DNA of 64,000 nt from an uncultured Chloroflexales bacterium (GTDB taxonomy: Bacteria; Chloroflexota; Chloroflexia; Chloroflexales; Chloroflexaceae). The stretch lies in the NCBI GenBank assembly GCA_937918935.1, contig CAKZSI010000015.1, positions 1-64,000 on the forward strand, written 5' to 3'. Positions within the stretch are counted from its first letter, which is position 1. Every line of letters begins with the position of its first letter. Both the position numbers and the translations under genes were made by a program. Shown here one piece after another: positions 16,115 to 23,751 of the stretch. The notes under the pieces were generated by a model that was not told the DNA's origin, did not search any database, and saw nothing but the letters and a program-made list of their open reading frames with translations.

Positions 16115-16498
16115 CTAACGCCGCATTCGCGCCACGTCACGCAGGGCCTGCAGGTTCACCACCTCGGCCACCTCGTAGCGCGTCGGCACGCTCCCCTCAA
16201 CAGGTCGTATGTGGAGGATCGCGGGAAAATGGCCAAGTCGGCCATGGATCTCAGCAATCAGCGCCAGGGCCACCGGGGCCAGCGCGGGCGGGTTGAGCAC
16301 AATTGGAGTCGTCTGCCACTGCAGAGAAGTAAGATTAGCAGCGTCGGCCAGCTCGCTAGCCACCTCGGCCAGCGGGCGAGCGCGGTTGATCTGGGCAGCC
16401 AGATCGCGCACGTCTGGCGCCTCGCCAACGATCCCGGCAACGGTTGCCAACTGAGCTTCGGTGAGCGGATGCGAGTAGTTCAACACGAGTACCGGCAT
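16115..16498 (-). CDS. small CRISPR-associated protein, Csx15-like
   Basis: 127 residues from MPVLVLNYSHPLT, with GGAG upstream; the frame extends further but without support. The first strand LVLNYSHPLTEAQLATVAGI and the alternating strand/helix pattern suggest a small Rossmann-like domain. The NYSHPLT start recalls Csx15 of type III loci, a small CARF-related protein linked to cyclic-oligoadenylate handling. It is the last gene of a three-gene minus-strand module, 18 bases after the membrane CARF gene. The Csx15 label is from memory of the pattern and is moderately secure. Confidence 0.55.
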   Translation of the reverse strand: MPVLVLNYSHPLTEAQLATVAGIVGEAPDVRDLAAQINRARPLAEVASELADAANLTSLQWQTTPIVLNPPALAPVALALIAEIHGRLGHFPAILHIRPVEGSVPTRYEVAEVVNLQALRDVARMRR

Positions 16499-16515
16499 AG
16501 CTATCAGGCTCCTTC

Positions 16516-17241
16516 TCAGGGTGTGCGCACCACAACCTGCATCGCGCAACTCTCCGCAGAGCGCAGCGGATCGCCATGGTCATTGCGGAGCGCAACCCAG
16601 TACTGCACGGGCACGCCCGCGTCGAGGCAGGCGAGCAGAATGCCCGCGGTCATCACCTTCGTGCCGCCGGTGATGTCGGCGATCAGCGGCCAGGCATCGC
16701 CTATCGGCACGGCCTGGCTGATCGCCTCGCGCACCTTCGCATAGACCTGGTCGGCACGGAGCACATCGCCAAGCAACACGACGTGGGGCGTCACGTTCTG
16801 TTCCAACAGGTTCTGTTTCAGGTCGCGAAACCTTTCGCTATTGGCAACCGAGGGCGATGCCAGCAACCAGCAATGACGCAGGGTCGCATTGCGCCGGTGC
16901 CAGGCAATAATATCCCTATCGGCGGCCTGCGGGTTGGCGCTTACCGGCAGAATCAGGCCGTGATGCGGCGGCGCCTGCCGATCCGGCTCCACCGTCGTTT
17001 GTTCTCTACCTTTGATCCCCCGCAGCAAACGCTGGAACCCGACGATCACAAAGGCAAAGATCATTACCGCGCCGGCAATCAGCGCGATCAGAAACTGCGG
17101 CGTGGCCCCGAACACCCCGGTCAACAATTCGTAGACGGCGTTGCCGAGAATCGCCAGGGCCAGCGAGCCGATCAGAAACAGCGCTGGCACGCGGGTCTCC
17201 AGGAACAGGCGCAACAGGTCGTTCAGTGAGAACTGGTTCAT
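16516..17241 (-). CDS. membrane-anchored CARF-domain protein (Cam1-like)
   Basis: 241 residues from MNQFSLNDLL; AGGA upstream. Two membrane helices at about residues 18-40 (VPALFLIGSLALAILGNAVY) and 48-70 (FLIALIAGAVMIFAFVIVGF), then a soluble CARF-type Rossmann domain with HGLILPVSAN (~94-103), CWLLASPSVANSERF and the ligand-loop ADITGGTKVMTAGI (188-201). CARF domains bind cyclic oligoadenylates made by Cas10. Cam1 couples one membrane helix to a CARF domain and depolarises the membrane; this protein has two helices and a longer linker, so it may be a variant. It lies between the Csx15-like and Cas02710 genes on the same strand. Confidence 0.8.
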   Translation of the reverse strand: MNQFSLNDLLRLFLETRVPALFLIGSLALAILGNAVYELLTGVFGATPQFLIALIAGAVMIFAFVIVGFQRLLRGIKGREQTTVEPDRQAPPHHGLILPVSANPQAADRDIIAWHRRNATLRHCWLLASPSVANSERFRDLKQNLLEQNVTPHVVLLGDVLRADQVYAKVREAISQAVPIGDAWPLIADITGGTKVMTAGILLACLDAGVPVQYWVALRNDHGDPLRSAESCAMQVVVRTP

Positions 17242-17505
17242 TAATTTTCCTGAAGTGAACAGAGCCGGTTTGAGGGGGATGGGGAAACCAGGTTTCCCCA
17301 TCCCCCTGCCTGATGGGCGCCTGGCAATCCGGGGTAGTTGGGCCGACTGAAGTCGGCCCTACGTCTACCCGTTTCATCTCGCATAAGGCGGCTCAAGCTA
17401 TGCGAGGAAGGGTCAAGCTGCCTGCTGTGACAGGGCAGCGGATGGCCGACGTAACTACCGCAGAGCGGGGGCATGACCCGCAGGCGCCGGATGATCCTGG
17501 CGTTA
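17242..17505. repeat. 33-bp perfect palindrome in the gap between CARF genes
   Basis: Positions 17274-17306 form a perfect inverted repeat (GGGGGATGGGGAAACC arms around one base), a member of the window-wide family. The rest of the gap (17307-17505) holds no gene. Confidence 0.8.
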
Positions 17506-18882
17506 TCAAAGCGCGGCGCGCCACGGAAGAGCCACGAAGCGGCTGGTCTGCTCCCAGGCGGCCCGGTCGCGACTAAGCAACGCCAGGAGACGATCAAGCA
17601 ACTCCTCCACCACCTCGGCAAACCCCCGATACTCGTCATGCGAGATCAGGCGGTAGCCGTGGGCGAGGAGGGACGTATTGCGCGCGTCGCTGCGAGCTTC
17701 GATCCGGCTAATGTCGTAACCTCGGACCAGAGGATCATCAAGCGCCGCCAGGAGCATGTACCCCACAAAGAGGCCGATGGCGCGGTCAGGCAAGGGATAC
17801 GGACGACGGCGCCCCTGATCGCTCTGGATCCGTCTGTAACGTTTTTCCAGATCGGTGACACGGCTTTGTGCCCGGGTGAAATCCGGACGCTCACTCAACA
17901 CGCCCCAGGTGGCCAGGCGATGCTGGCCTATCAATTCCAGACAGCGATACAGCAGCAACGCCGCAGTATCGTAACGCCCCTGATCCTCGCGGCGTCTGGC
18001 GCTGGCGTAGAGCGAGCCGAGCAGCGCCAGCACCGCGTCCGGATCGGCAAGCGTAGCCAGGGTTTCAGGGCCGCGACTGGCTGCCTGGCCGGCGACATGT
18101 TCCAGACGCTCCAGGGTCCGTTGCTGGGCCGTGATAGTTGCGGCAAGCTCGTTCTCCCCCGTCGCGGAGGCGAGCCACGCTGCCAGTCTGTCGCGGGCCG
18201 TCGCCAGATCGAAGACATCCCAGGCGGCATACGCGCCAGCGAGGAGCGCCAGTGCGGCGTAGCGCGGCCCGTCGGGTGAAGGCACGCGCCGCCCCAGGTC
18301 AGCGAAGATCCGCTCCGCGTTCGCATAGTCGTGGGCGGCATAGAGGCGGGCCGCCTCGGCGGCCTCCAGGTCGCCAAACACAACATACGGATCAGGCGGC
18401 GGCGCGAGATGCTGGGAGCCTGGACGGGGGACCTTCCGCTCGGCGCCATCGCCGGCGCTGACATATTCGCTCTCGACGTACAGCGTTGGCAGGTTCAACA
18501 CATACGCGGCCTTGGCCAGGCCGATGGACATTGGCTTCGTGCCGCCGGTCACGTCAACCGCCAGGCGCTCGCGCGGCAGATCCCTCCAGGCTTCGATGAT
18601 CTTGCGCAACGAGCGATAGATCTGCAAAGGATCGGTATGATCCTCGTCGTAACGTTGCCAGTTCTGCGGAACGTTATCAAGCCGGAGCTTGCCAGCCACC
18701 TTATCGGGCATCGCATGCGAATCGGGCGTCAGTAAAAAGGCGACTCGCTGCGGTTCCAGCGCGCCGATCAGCAGCGCCGCCGTGGTCGGCTGAAGGGTGC
18801 CAGGAACAACCAGCCCGTCGAATGTCGTTCCACCACAGCGCTCGCGGAAGAGGCGCAATTCGTCGGCGAAGTCCACGTCCAT
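17506..18882 (-). CDS. CARF-HEPN ribonuclease of the TIGR02710 (Cas02710) family
   Basis: 458 residues from MDVDFADELR; start fixed by AGGAGG directly upstream. The N-terminal CARF domain has the ligand loop VDVTGGTKPMSIGLAKAA (VTGGTK at 111-116). The middle is TPR-like helical (~165-330). The C-terminal HEPN domain carries the catalytic R-x6-H pattern: R401-N402 and H408 in SDARNTSLLAHGYRL, the form usual for Cas02710. On binding cyclic oligoadenylate such proteins cut RNA unspecifically. It is the first gene of the three-gene ancillary module. Confidence 0.9.
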   Translation of the reverse strand: MDVDFADELRLFRERCGGTTFDGLVVPGTLQPTTAALLIGALEPQRVAFLLTPDSHAMPDKVAGKLRLDNVPQNWQRYDEDHTDPLQIYRSLRKIIEAWRDLPRERLAVDVTGGTKPMSIGLAKAAYVLNLPTLYVESEYVSAGDGAERKVPRPGSQHLAPPPDPYVVFGDLEAAEAARLYAAHDYANAERIFADLGRRVPSPDGPRYAALALLAGAYAAWDVFDLATARDRLAAWLASATGENELAATITAQQRTLERLEHVAGQAASRGPETLATLADPDAVLALLGSLYASARRREDQGRYDTAALLLYRCLELIGQHRLATWGVLSERPDFTRAQSRVTDLEKRYRRIQSDQGRRRPYPLPDRAIGLFVGYMLLAALDDPLVRGYDISRIEARSDARNTSLLAHGYRLISHDEYRGFAEVVEELLDRLLALLSRDRAAWEQTSRFVALPWRAAL

Positions 18883-19039
18883 ATCGGCCTCCTGGGATGC
18901 TACAATGCCAGGGAAAGAGCAGGGAGAACCGGGTATCCGCTTACCCGCCCGAGAATCCTCGGGAAGCAGTAGCAGTGTGCGCAACCCTCCAGGTTGCGGT
19001 CAGGTTATCAAGGATCGGAGCCACCACCAGGACACGCCT

Positions 19040-19633
19040 ATGAGCACCGATATTCTCCCCATCGCCGGGGCAGCGACCCATCTGCCCCCGCCCCCCGGCG
19101 GGCGCTGGACGGTCGCCGACTACGAACAATTGCCCGACGACGGCCAGCGGTATGAGTTGATCAACGGAGACCTCCGTATGGCCCCCGCGCCCACCCCTGA
19201 TCACCAGAATGCCAGCGGCCTGATCTTCTACCATCTGATGCAGCACGTCCAGCTTGCCGGCCACGGGCGGGTCTTCGCGGCGCCGATTGACGTGCAACTC
19301 GGCCCCGCCACCATCGTGCAGCCCGACCTCATCGTCATCCTCCACGGCGGGGCGGCGAGCATCACCGCGCAGCGCATCGTCGGCCCGCCCGACCTGGTGG
19401 TGGAAGTGGTCTCCCCGGCCACGGCCAGCTACGACCGGCGCGAGAAGCGCGACCTGTACGCCGCCGCGGGGGTGCGCGAGTACTGGATCGCCGACCCCGG
19501 CCACCGCGTCGTGGAACTGCTCACCCTGGCCGGCAGCCTCTACCGCGCCGAGCACGTCTACCGCGGGCAGGCGGTCATCCCCTCCACCATCATCCCCCGC
19601 TGGAACGTGGCGACCGAGCGGCTCTTTGGGTAG
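19040..19633 (+). CDS. Uma2 family (DUF820) putative endonuclease, copy 2
   Basis: 197 residues from MSTDILPIAG. Almost identical to the protein at 15452-16045 except for a divergent patch after DHQ (residues ~51-70) and scattered changes. Core motifs VQPDLIVIL, PDLVVEVVSPATASYDRREK and EYWIADPGHRVVELL are intact. The direct orientation of both copies gives long direct repeats around the CARF module. Confidence 0.88.
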   Translation: MSTDILPIAGAATHLPPPPGGRWTVADYEQLPDDGQRYELINGDLRMAPAPTPDHQNASGLIFYHLMQHVQLAGHGRVFAAPIDVQLGPATIVQPDLIVILHGGAASITAQRIVGPPDLVVEVVSPATASYDRREKRDLYAAAGVREYWIADPGHRVVELLTLAGSLYRAEHVYRGQAVIPSTIIPRWNVATERLFG

Positions 19634-19826
19634 GGCAAAAGCTCTGCGGCATTGCCAGGGAGCTTGTTTACCGCAGAGAGTTTAGAGATACGTAAAACCG
19701 TTAACAACCTTCCCTGTTCTCTAAGAATTGTTGTTTCTCAACAATCTACCGCTAGAGTCTTCGCGCTATCGCCTATCTTAGCGGTACTCCAGAAACACAC
19801 TTCCACACCTCAAAGGCAGGTCCGCT
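19634..19826. other. intergenic region with small hairpin
   Basis: ATTGTTG-TTTCT-CAACAAT (19727-19745) can form a 7-bp hairpin. It is not followed by a T-run, so terminator function is doubtful. Locally more AT-rich than neighbours. No gene. Confidence 0.4.
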
Positions 19827-20438
19827 ATGTCCACCACCATGCTGATCGAACCCGATCTGGTCACTCGCTCGATAGGGGCAAACTGGAACTACGCTCGCTG
19901 GTCACAACTCCCAGACGACGGCAACCGCTACGAAGTGATTGACGGAGTACTCTACGTGACCACCGCGCCCAGTTTCTTTCACCAATGGATCATTCGTCAG
20001 ATTGTTCTGGCACTGGTCAAACAGCTCGACGACAACGGCGTCGGCATTACTACCTGGGCGCCGATCGGCGTACTGATGCCTGGTTGTGACCCGGTGCAGC
20101 CGGACATTCTGGTGGTGCGGCGCGAGGACCTGAACATCATCCACGACCGGGGCGTCCACGGCGTTCCGGCGTTGATTGTCGAGGTGCTCTCGCCGAGCAA
20201 CCCGGCCCAGGATCTGGTGGTGAAGCGTGGCGCCTATGCGCAGGCCGGCCTGCCCGAGTACTGGATCGTTCGCCCGCTGGAACGCGATGTGCTGGTCCTC
20301 AGCGCGCCCGACCCCGCCGTCGGCGACTACCGCCAGGAGACTCGCGTCACTCCCGACGGCGAACTCATCTCCCCGACCCTGCCCTTCCGCGCACCCATCG
20401 CCGCCTTCTTCGCCGGCGCGCCAGACGAGACGCCGTGA
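19827..20438 (+). CDS. Uma2 family (DUF820) putative endonuclease, divergent third copy
   Basis: 203 residues from MSTTMLIEPD. Same fold as the two upstream copies but clearly divergent: GNRYEVIDGVLYVTTAP, VQPDILVVRREDL, PALIVEVLSPSNPAQDLVVK and PEYWIVRPLERDVLVL hold the nuclease-like Glu/Asp/Glu-x-Lys positions. It lies just upstream of the convergent CRISPR effector operon. Role unknown. Confidence 0.88.
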   Translation: MSTTMLIEPDLVTRSIGANWNYARWSQLPDDGNRYEVIDGVLYVTTAPSFFHQWIIRQIVLALVKQLDDNGVGITTWAPIGVLMPGCDPVQPDILVVRREDLNIIHDRGVHGVPALIVEVLSPSNPAQDLVVKRGAYAQAGLPEYWIVRPLERDVLVLSAPDPAVGDYRQETRVTPDGELISPTLPFRAPIAAFFAGAPDETP

Positions 20439-20559
20439 GCCGGATCGGCACTGTTTCATCGCCGCAGTCAACATGATTCCCCGTTGGCGCGATCAACCCT
20501 CCTTCACGTCCCGCCGAATCAGTCAACTCACACGGGAACGCCCGGAACTGAACCCTCGC

Positions 20560-21237
20560 CTATCCCCGCTTCGCAGCGCGCCGCACATCGAGGATGGTTC
20601 TGCCTGTTTTCGCGTGGCGGATGCCCACGACCTCCACACGCGCGGTATCTTTGTTCACAACAAACTTCGGCGTGTTCGCATCACGTTTTAGCACGGCAAT
20701 GACCTTGTCTGTGGTGTGATCAGGCACCTCGATGACGAAATAGTTCTCATCACTCTCGATGACCTTGCCGGTGAAGACACTCCCCACTTGCAGAGCAATA
20801 CCTGAAGCCGGCTTTGCCGACGCTGACGCGCTACTCTGCGCAGGTGTCGTTTTCTCAGGATTGGAAGGTTGCCTGGCTGCGGGTTCCGGTGCTGACGCCC
20901 CACTGTCGGCTGCCGTGCGCCTGGGCGCGTGTTCGGGGCATTTGCGGTAATAGCGCATCAGGCGGATAGCCCAGCCAAGGGTCTGGATCAGGTCTTCGTA
21001 TTCCATGCCCCGCAGATGGTGCTGGCAGGCCCTCTGCAGGTTGCGGTAGTAGTCGAGGGTCTGGCGCGAGCGGATCACCGCCTGGCCGTTGGTGACGATG
21101 GCCTGCAAATAGTCGAAAAAGGCCTTCGGGTCGCGCTTGCTGCGCAGGTAGGCCAGGGCCTTCTGGGCCTCGTTGTGATCCACGCGCGCACCAGCCAGGT
21201 CGGCGGCCAGGAGTTCGGCAGTTTGAAACAGGGTCAT
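20560..21237 (-). CDS. CRISPR-operon protein with helical N-terminus and S1-like C-terminus
   Basis: 225 residues from MTLFQTAELL; the start overlaps the preceding stop by four bases (ATGA). Residues 1-105 are helical and charged (KALAYLRSKRDPKAFFDYLQ, RQTLDYYRNLQRACQHHLRG). Then a Pro/Ser/Ala-rich linker, then ~75 residues with an S1/OB-like pattern (LQVGSVFTGKVIESDENYFV, DKVIAVLKRD). No family name is recognised. It ends the type III-D effector operon, so a role in RNA binding within or beside the complex is plausible. Confidence 0.65.
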   Translation of the reverse strand: MTLFQTAELLAADLAGARVDHNEAQKALAYLRSKRDPKAFFDYLQAIVTNGQAVIRSRQTLDYYRNLQRACQHHLRGMEYEDLIQTLGWAIRLMRYYRKCPEHAPRRTAADSGASAPEPAARQPSNPEKTTPAQSSASASAKPASGIALQVGSVFTGKVIESDENYFVIEVPDHTTDKVIAVLKRDANTPKFVVNKDTARVEVVGIRHAKTGRTILDVRRAAKRG

Positions 21238-21665
21238 GAATGCACCACCTCGGTTGTTCGCTGGCTGAAAATAAGCTCGTGCCGATAGATGATGGTCGGA
21301 TCGATCATAGGATGCTTCCTGATGGGATGAAAACAATATGCTTGCTTGTCTGGTTTAAAGTTGGGTGGGCGCTCGTAGAGATAGAATTTTCTCGTCTCAC
21401 CATTCTCGTCTAGAAACTCGATATAGTGATAACCCATTTCATTGGCGCCATGTCGCTGAGGAACGATGGCCATGGGGGGAGAAGTTAATTGAGAAAAAAG
21501 CATCTCAACGATATCAAAAAACCGCTTTGACTATAACTGCACGTCTTTCTCGGCATGATTATTGTTGTGAAACAAGTACTCATTGCGAATATTGACAAGC
21601 TCAAGCAAGCCGTCTAAATCTTCAACTCCCTGGAAAATCGAGGTCTGGTTGTTTTTTTGGCTCAT
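21234..21665 (-). pseudogene. HEPN-like ORF interrupted by one in-frame TAG
   Basis: Reading from ATG at 21665 gives 44 codons (MSQKNNQTSI...EKDVQL), a TAG at 21531-21533, then in the same frame SKRFFDIVEM and on to a stop at 21234: 143 codons around one amber. It overlaps its upstream neighbour (stop/start ATGA at 21662-21665) and its downstream neighbour (ATGA at 21234-21237), as expected of one intact operon gene. The piece before the stop holds VNIRNEYLFHNNNH, an R-N...H pattern like the HEPN active site; the piece after continues the helix (KRFFDIVEMLFSQL). Base composition is AT-rich, unlike the neighbours. It may be a broken gene, a sequence error, or a readthrough/split gene; reinitiation at 21503 would give an 89-residue protein. 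Confidence 0.6.
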
Positions 21666-22234
21666 TTCTTCAACAAAACCTGGAAATCGCCGTTCTTAAT
21701 CTTCTTTTCGTACTTGATCATTTGTTCAATGACGTTTCTGATCCCAGGCCGCCTTTGTGTGGTGTTTTCAACGCTCTCTTTTTCACCTCGATCCAAATAA
21801 GGCCAAAGAAAGTTGCAAATATATATCCCATAAAAATCTTTCATCAACGCCTCTATTCTTAAGAAGCACTCCCGCGCTAAACCGGGCAAATCCTGGCTCT
21901 CTTTGCCCCTTTCAACAAAACTTAATATGCTTTGTACGCCAATTGGCCGTTCGGGTTTTTTCACATATAACCGATTTATCTTATCTATCATTACATCTCT
22001 TTCATCATAGTCGTTAACCTTGATTGCCATGTGCTCACAAAGCTCCCTGATTTCATCCTCTAGCTCCAATAGTTCCCTGACTGTGTACGTTACTCCCCGA
22101 TCCAGACACAGAGTCAGCACGGATTCCGGGTCAATTTCATAACCCTGACGCTTCAATACACACTCGATTCGTTCTTGCGGAGCGAGAGCGAAAAGGTTCT
22201 CAGCGAGTTGCCGCAGATCCACGCTGCTACTCAT
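21662..22234 (-). CDS. helical protein of unknown family, possible N-terminal half of a HEPN protein
   Basis: 190 residues, mostly helical and charged (RELLELEDEIRELCEHMAIK; RECFLRIEALMKDFYGIYIC; IEQMIKYEKKIKNGDFQVLL). The codons are strikingly AT-rich compared with genes on both sides. The stop overlaps the start of the interrupted HEPN-like frame (ATGA). Helix patterns such as CFLRIEALMKDFYGIY look like the first helix of a HEPN bundle whose catalytic helix (RNEYLFH) is in the next frame. The two genes may therefore form one nuclease, either as a complex or as a gene broken by a frameshift. No firm family assignment. Confidence 0.6.
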   Translation of the reverse strand: MSSSVDLRQLAENLFALAPQERIECVLKRQGYEIDPESVLTLCLDRGVTYTVRELLELEDEIRELCEHMAIKVNDYDERDVMIDKINRLYVKKPERPIGVQSILSFVERGKESQDLPGLARECFLRIEALMKDFYGIYICNFLWPYLDRGEKESVENTTQRRPGIRNVIEQMIKYEKKIKNGDFQVLLKK

Positions 22235-22330
22235 CTTTTGTTCTCTTCGCGCACCAGCTATCGGGTTGCTATGTTTGCGTGTTCACAATGTGAGAAATCC
22301 CTGAAACTCGGAGGCGATCTGGCAAAAGAG

Positions 22331-23299
22331 TTAATAATTCCTATCCGGGCATCCCCGATCCTCCCGCGGCCAGTGCAAGGTCTCGGCCAGACGTGTAAGT
22401 TGCGGCTCAAGCACCAGTCCTTCCGCGCGCGCGGCGGCAATCAGGGGCGCCACCTCGAGCGGCGCGGTGCCGGCGTCGAAGTCGGTGTAGCGCGCCTGCG
22501 GATCATCGCGCGTCAGGCGCGGCTCAAGCACCTCAATCGTCCCCAGGCAGGCCGGTTTGCCGCCGCCGAGCTTGGGCCATAGCCGCGGCTCGCCCAGACC
22601 CAGGGCGATCAGGATCAAGCCCAGTTCGCCCGGCGTCAGGTTGCTGAAGTCCATGCGCAGATCGAAGCGACTCCCGACATCACAGGCTTCCAGCGGCAGG
22701 TCGACCTTTGCCAGCTTGCCGTGCATGTAGAACTTGCGTCCCCGCGGGGTGCGCCCGTCGAAGTAAGTGTCTACCGACTCGGGTCGCGGACGGAAGAGTT
22801 GCGGCGTCGGGACAGGGATAACCTTCCCTTGCCGTAGAACGGCGTCCGAAAAGCGCACCGCGCCCAGGTACCCCAGCGCACCGAAGAGTCGCGCGGCAGG
22901 ATCGAGTTGATCGACCGAGCGTGATGGAAGCATATTGCGTGGTATGTCTCGTGACCTTGTGATATGGACTGCCGAAGGGCTGATGGCCTCGACAATACTG
23001 CGGATACAACCCTTGAGCGAGGTGGCCGGAATGGCCGGAACGCCGCCGGTGCGGAAGTGCCCCTTGACCAGGGGATACTGGCGATCGCCCGGAACCTGTT
23101 CCAGAATGCCCGAGGCGACGTGTACCGGCGAGCAGGCTACGATGACCGCCTGGAGCGTGCCGCTTAAGGTGTCAGATTTGTACTGGTGGTGACCAACAGG
23201 TGTCGCCAGGTTCTGTCGTCCCTCCGGCAATGGCACAAACGCATATGGTTTGGGAAGAGGAGGCTGCTGCGGGCCGCGCCCGCGGTCGCGGTTCGTCAT
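22331..23299 (-). CDS. type III RAMP protein, Cas7 group (Csm3-like), distal
   Basis: 322 residues from MTNRDRGRGP. RAMP features: PAIPATSLKGCIRSIVEAIS (the loop and helix after the first strand), FGALGYLGAVRFSDAV, MDFSNLTPGELGLILIALGL, and the Gly-rich WPKLGGGKPACLGTIEV. It is longer and more diverged than the classical Csm3 of this operon and is probably the terminal backbone subunit. The start overlaps the stop of the Csx19-like gene by four bases. Confidence 0.85.
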   Translation of the reverse strand: MTNRDRGRGPQQPPLPKPYAFVPLPEGRQNLATPVGHHQYKSDTLSGTLQAVIVACSPVHVASGILEQVPGDRQYPLVKGHFRTGGVPAIPATSLKGCIRSIVEAISPSAVHITRSRDIPRNMLPSRSVDQLDPAARLFGALGYLGAVRFSDAVLRQGKVIPVPTPQLFRPRPESVDTYFDGRTPRGRKFYMHGKLAKVDLPLEACDVGSRFDLRMDFSNLTPGELGLILIALGLGEPRLWPKLGGGKPACLGTIEVLEPRLTRDDPQARYTDFDAGTAPLEVAPLIAAARAEGLVLEPQLTRLAETLHWPREDRGCPDRNY

Positions 23300-23751
23300 G
23301 GTGTCACCTCGGGGTGGCTATAGCGCACCAGTTGCGCGGCGCCATTGGGCGCGTAATAGGTCAGGTACGTCAGCGGGGGATACTGGCCGGTCTGGATCAT
23401 CTTGCGCACGGGATGCTTTTCCACGTCCCACGCTTCGCCCACGGTCTGCGCTCCTGCGATGCTGAGCGGCTGCTCACTGAGCACCAGCACGTCGTAGGCC
23501 CCGTCGTCGCGCCGCTTCCAGCGCACCTCGGCGCGGGACGAAAAGATGTGCCCAAAGTCGCCGCGCAGGTCAAGGTCCTCCGGCCTGCCGAGGGCCTTGA
23601 CCGGGCGCAGATTGTCGGTCCCCTTGTCAGGATCGAGATCCCACAGCGCCGCGCCGCCGAAGCTCCAGCAGGGCAGAGTGACGACCTCGCGCACCAGTTC
23701 GTGAATGCGCGCGGCGTCGGCCCGGGCGATCCGGTACAGGTAGCCCTTCAT
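23296..23751 (-). CDS. Csx19-like protein of type III-D
   Basis: 151 residues. FSSRAEVRWKRRDDGAYDVL and LWDLDPDKGTDNLR give a mixed alpha/beta pattern like Csx19 (TIGR03984), an accessory protein found in type III-D loci. It overlaps both neighbours by four bases, so it is translated as part of the effector operon. The assignment relies on size, position and a short motif. Confidence 0.55.
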   Translation of the reverse strand: MKGYLYRIARADAARIHELVREVVTLPCWSFGGAALWDLDPDKGTDNLRPVKALGRPEDLDLRGDFGHIFSSRAEVRWKRRDDGAYDVLVLSEQPLSIAGAQTVGEAWDVEKHPVRKMIQTGQYPPLTYLTYYAPNGAAQLVRYSHPEVTP

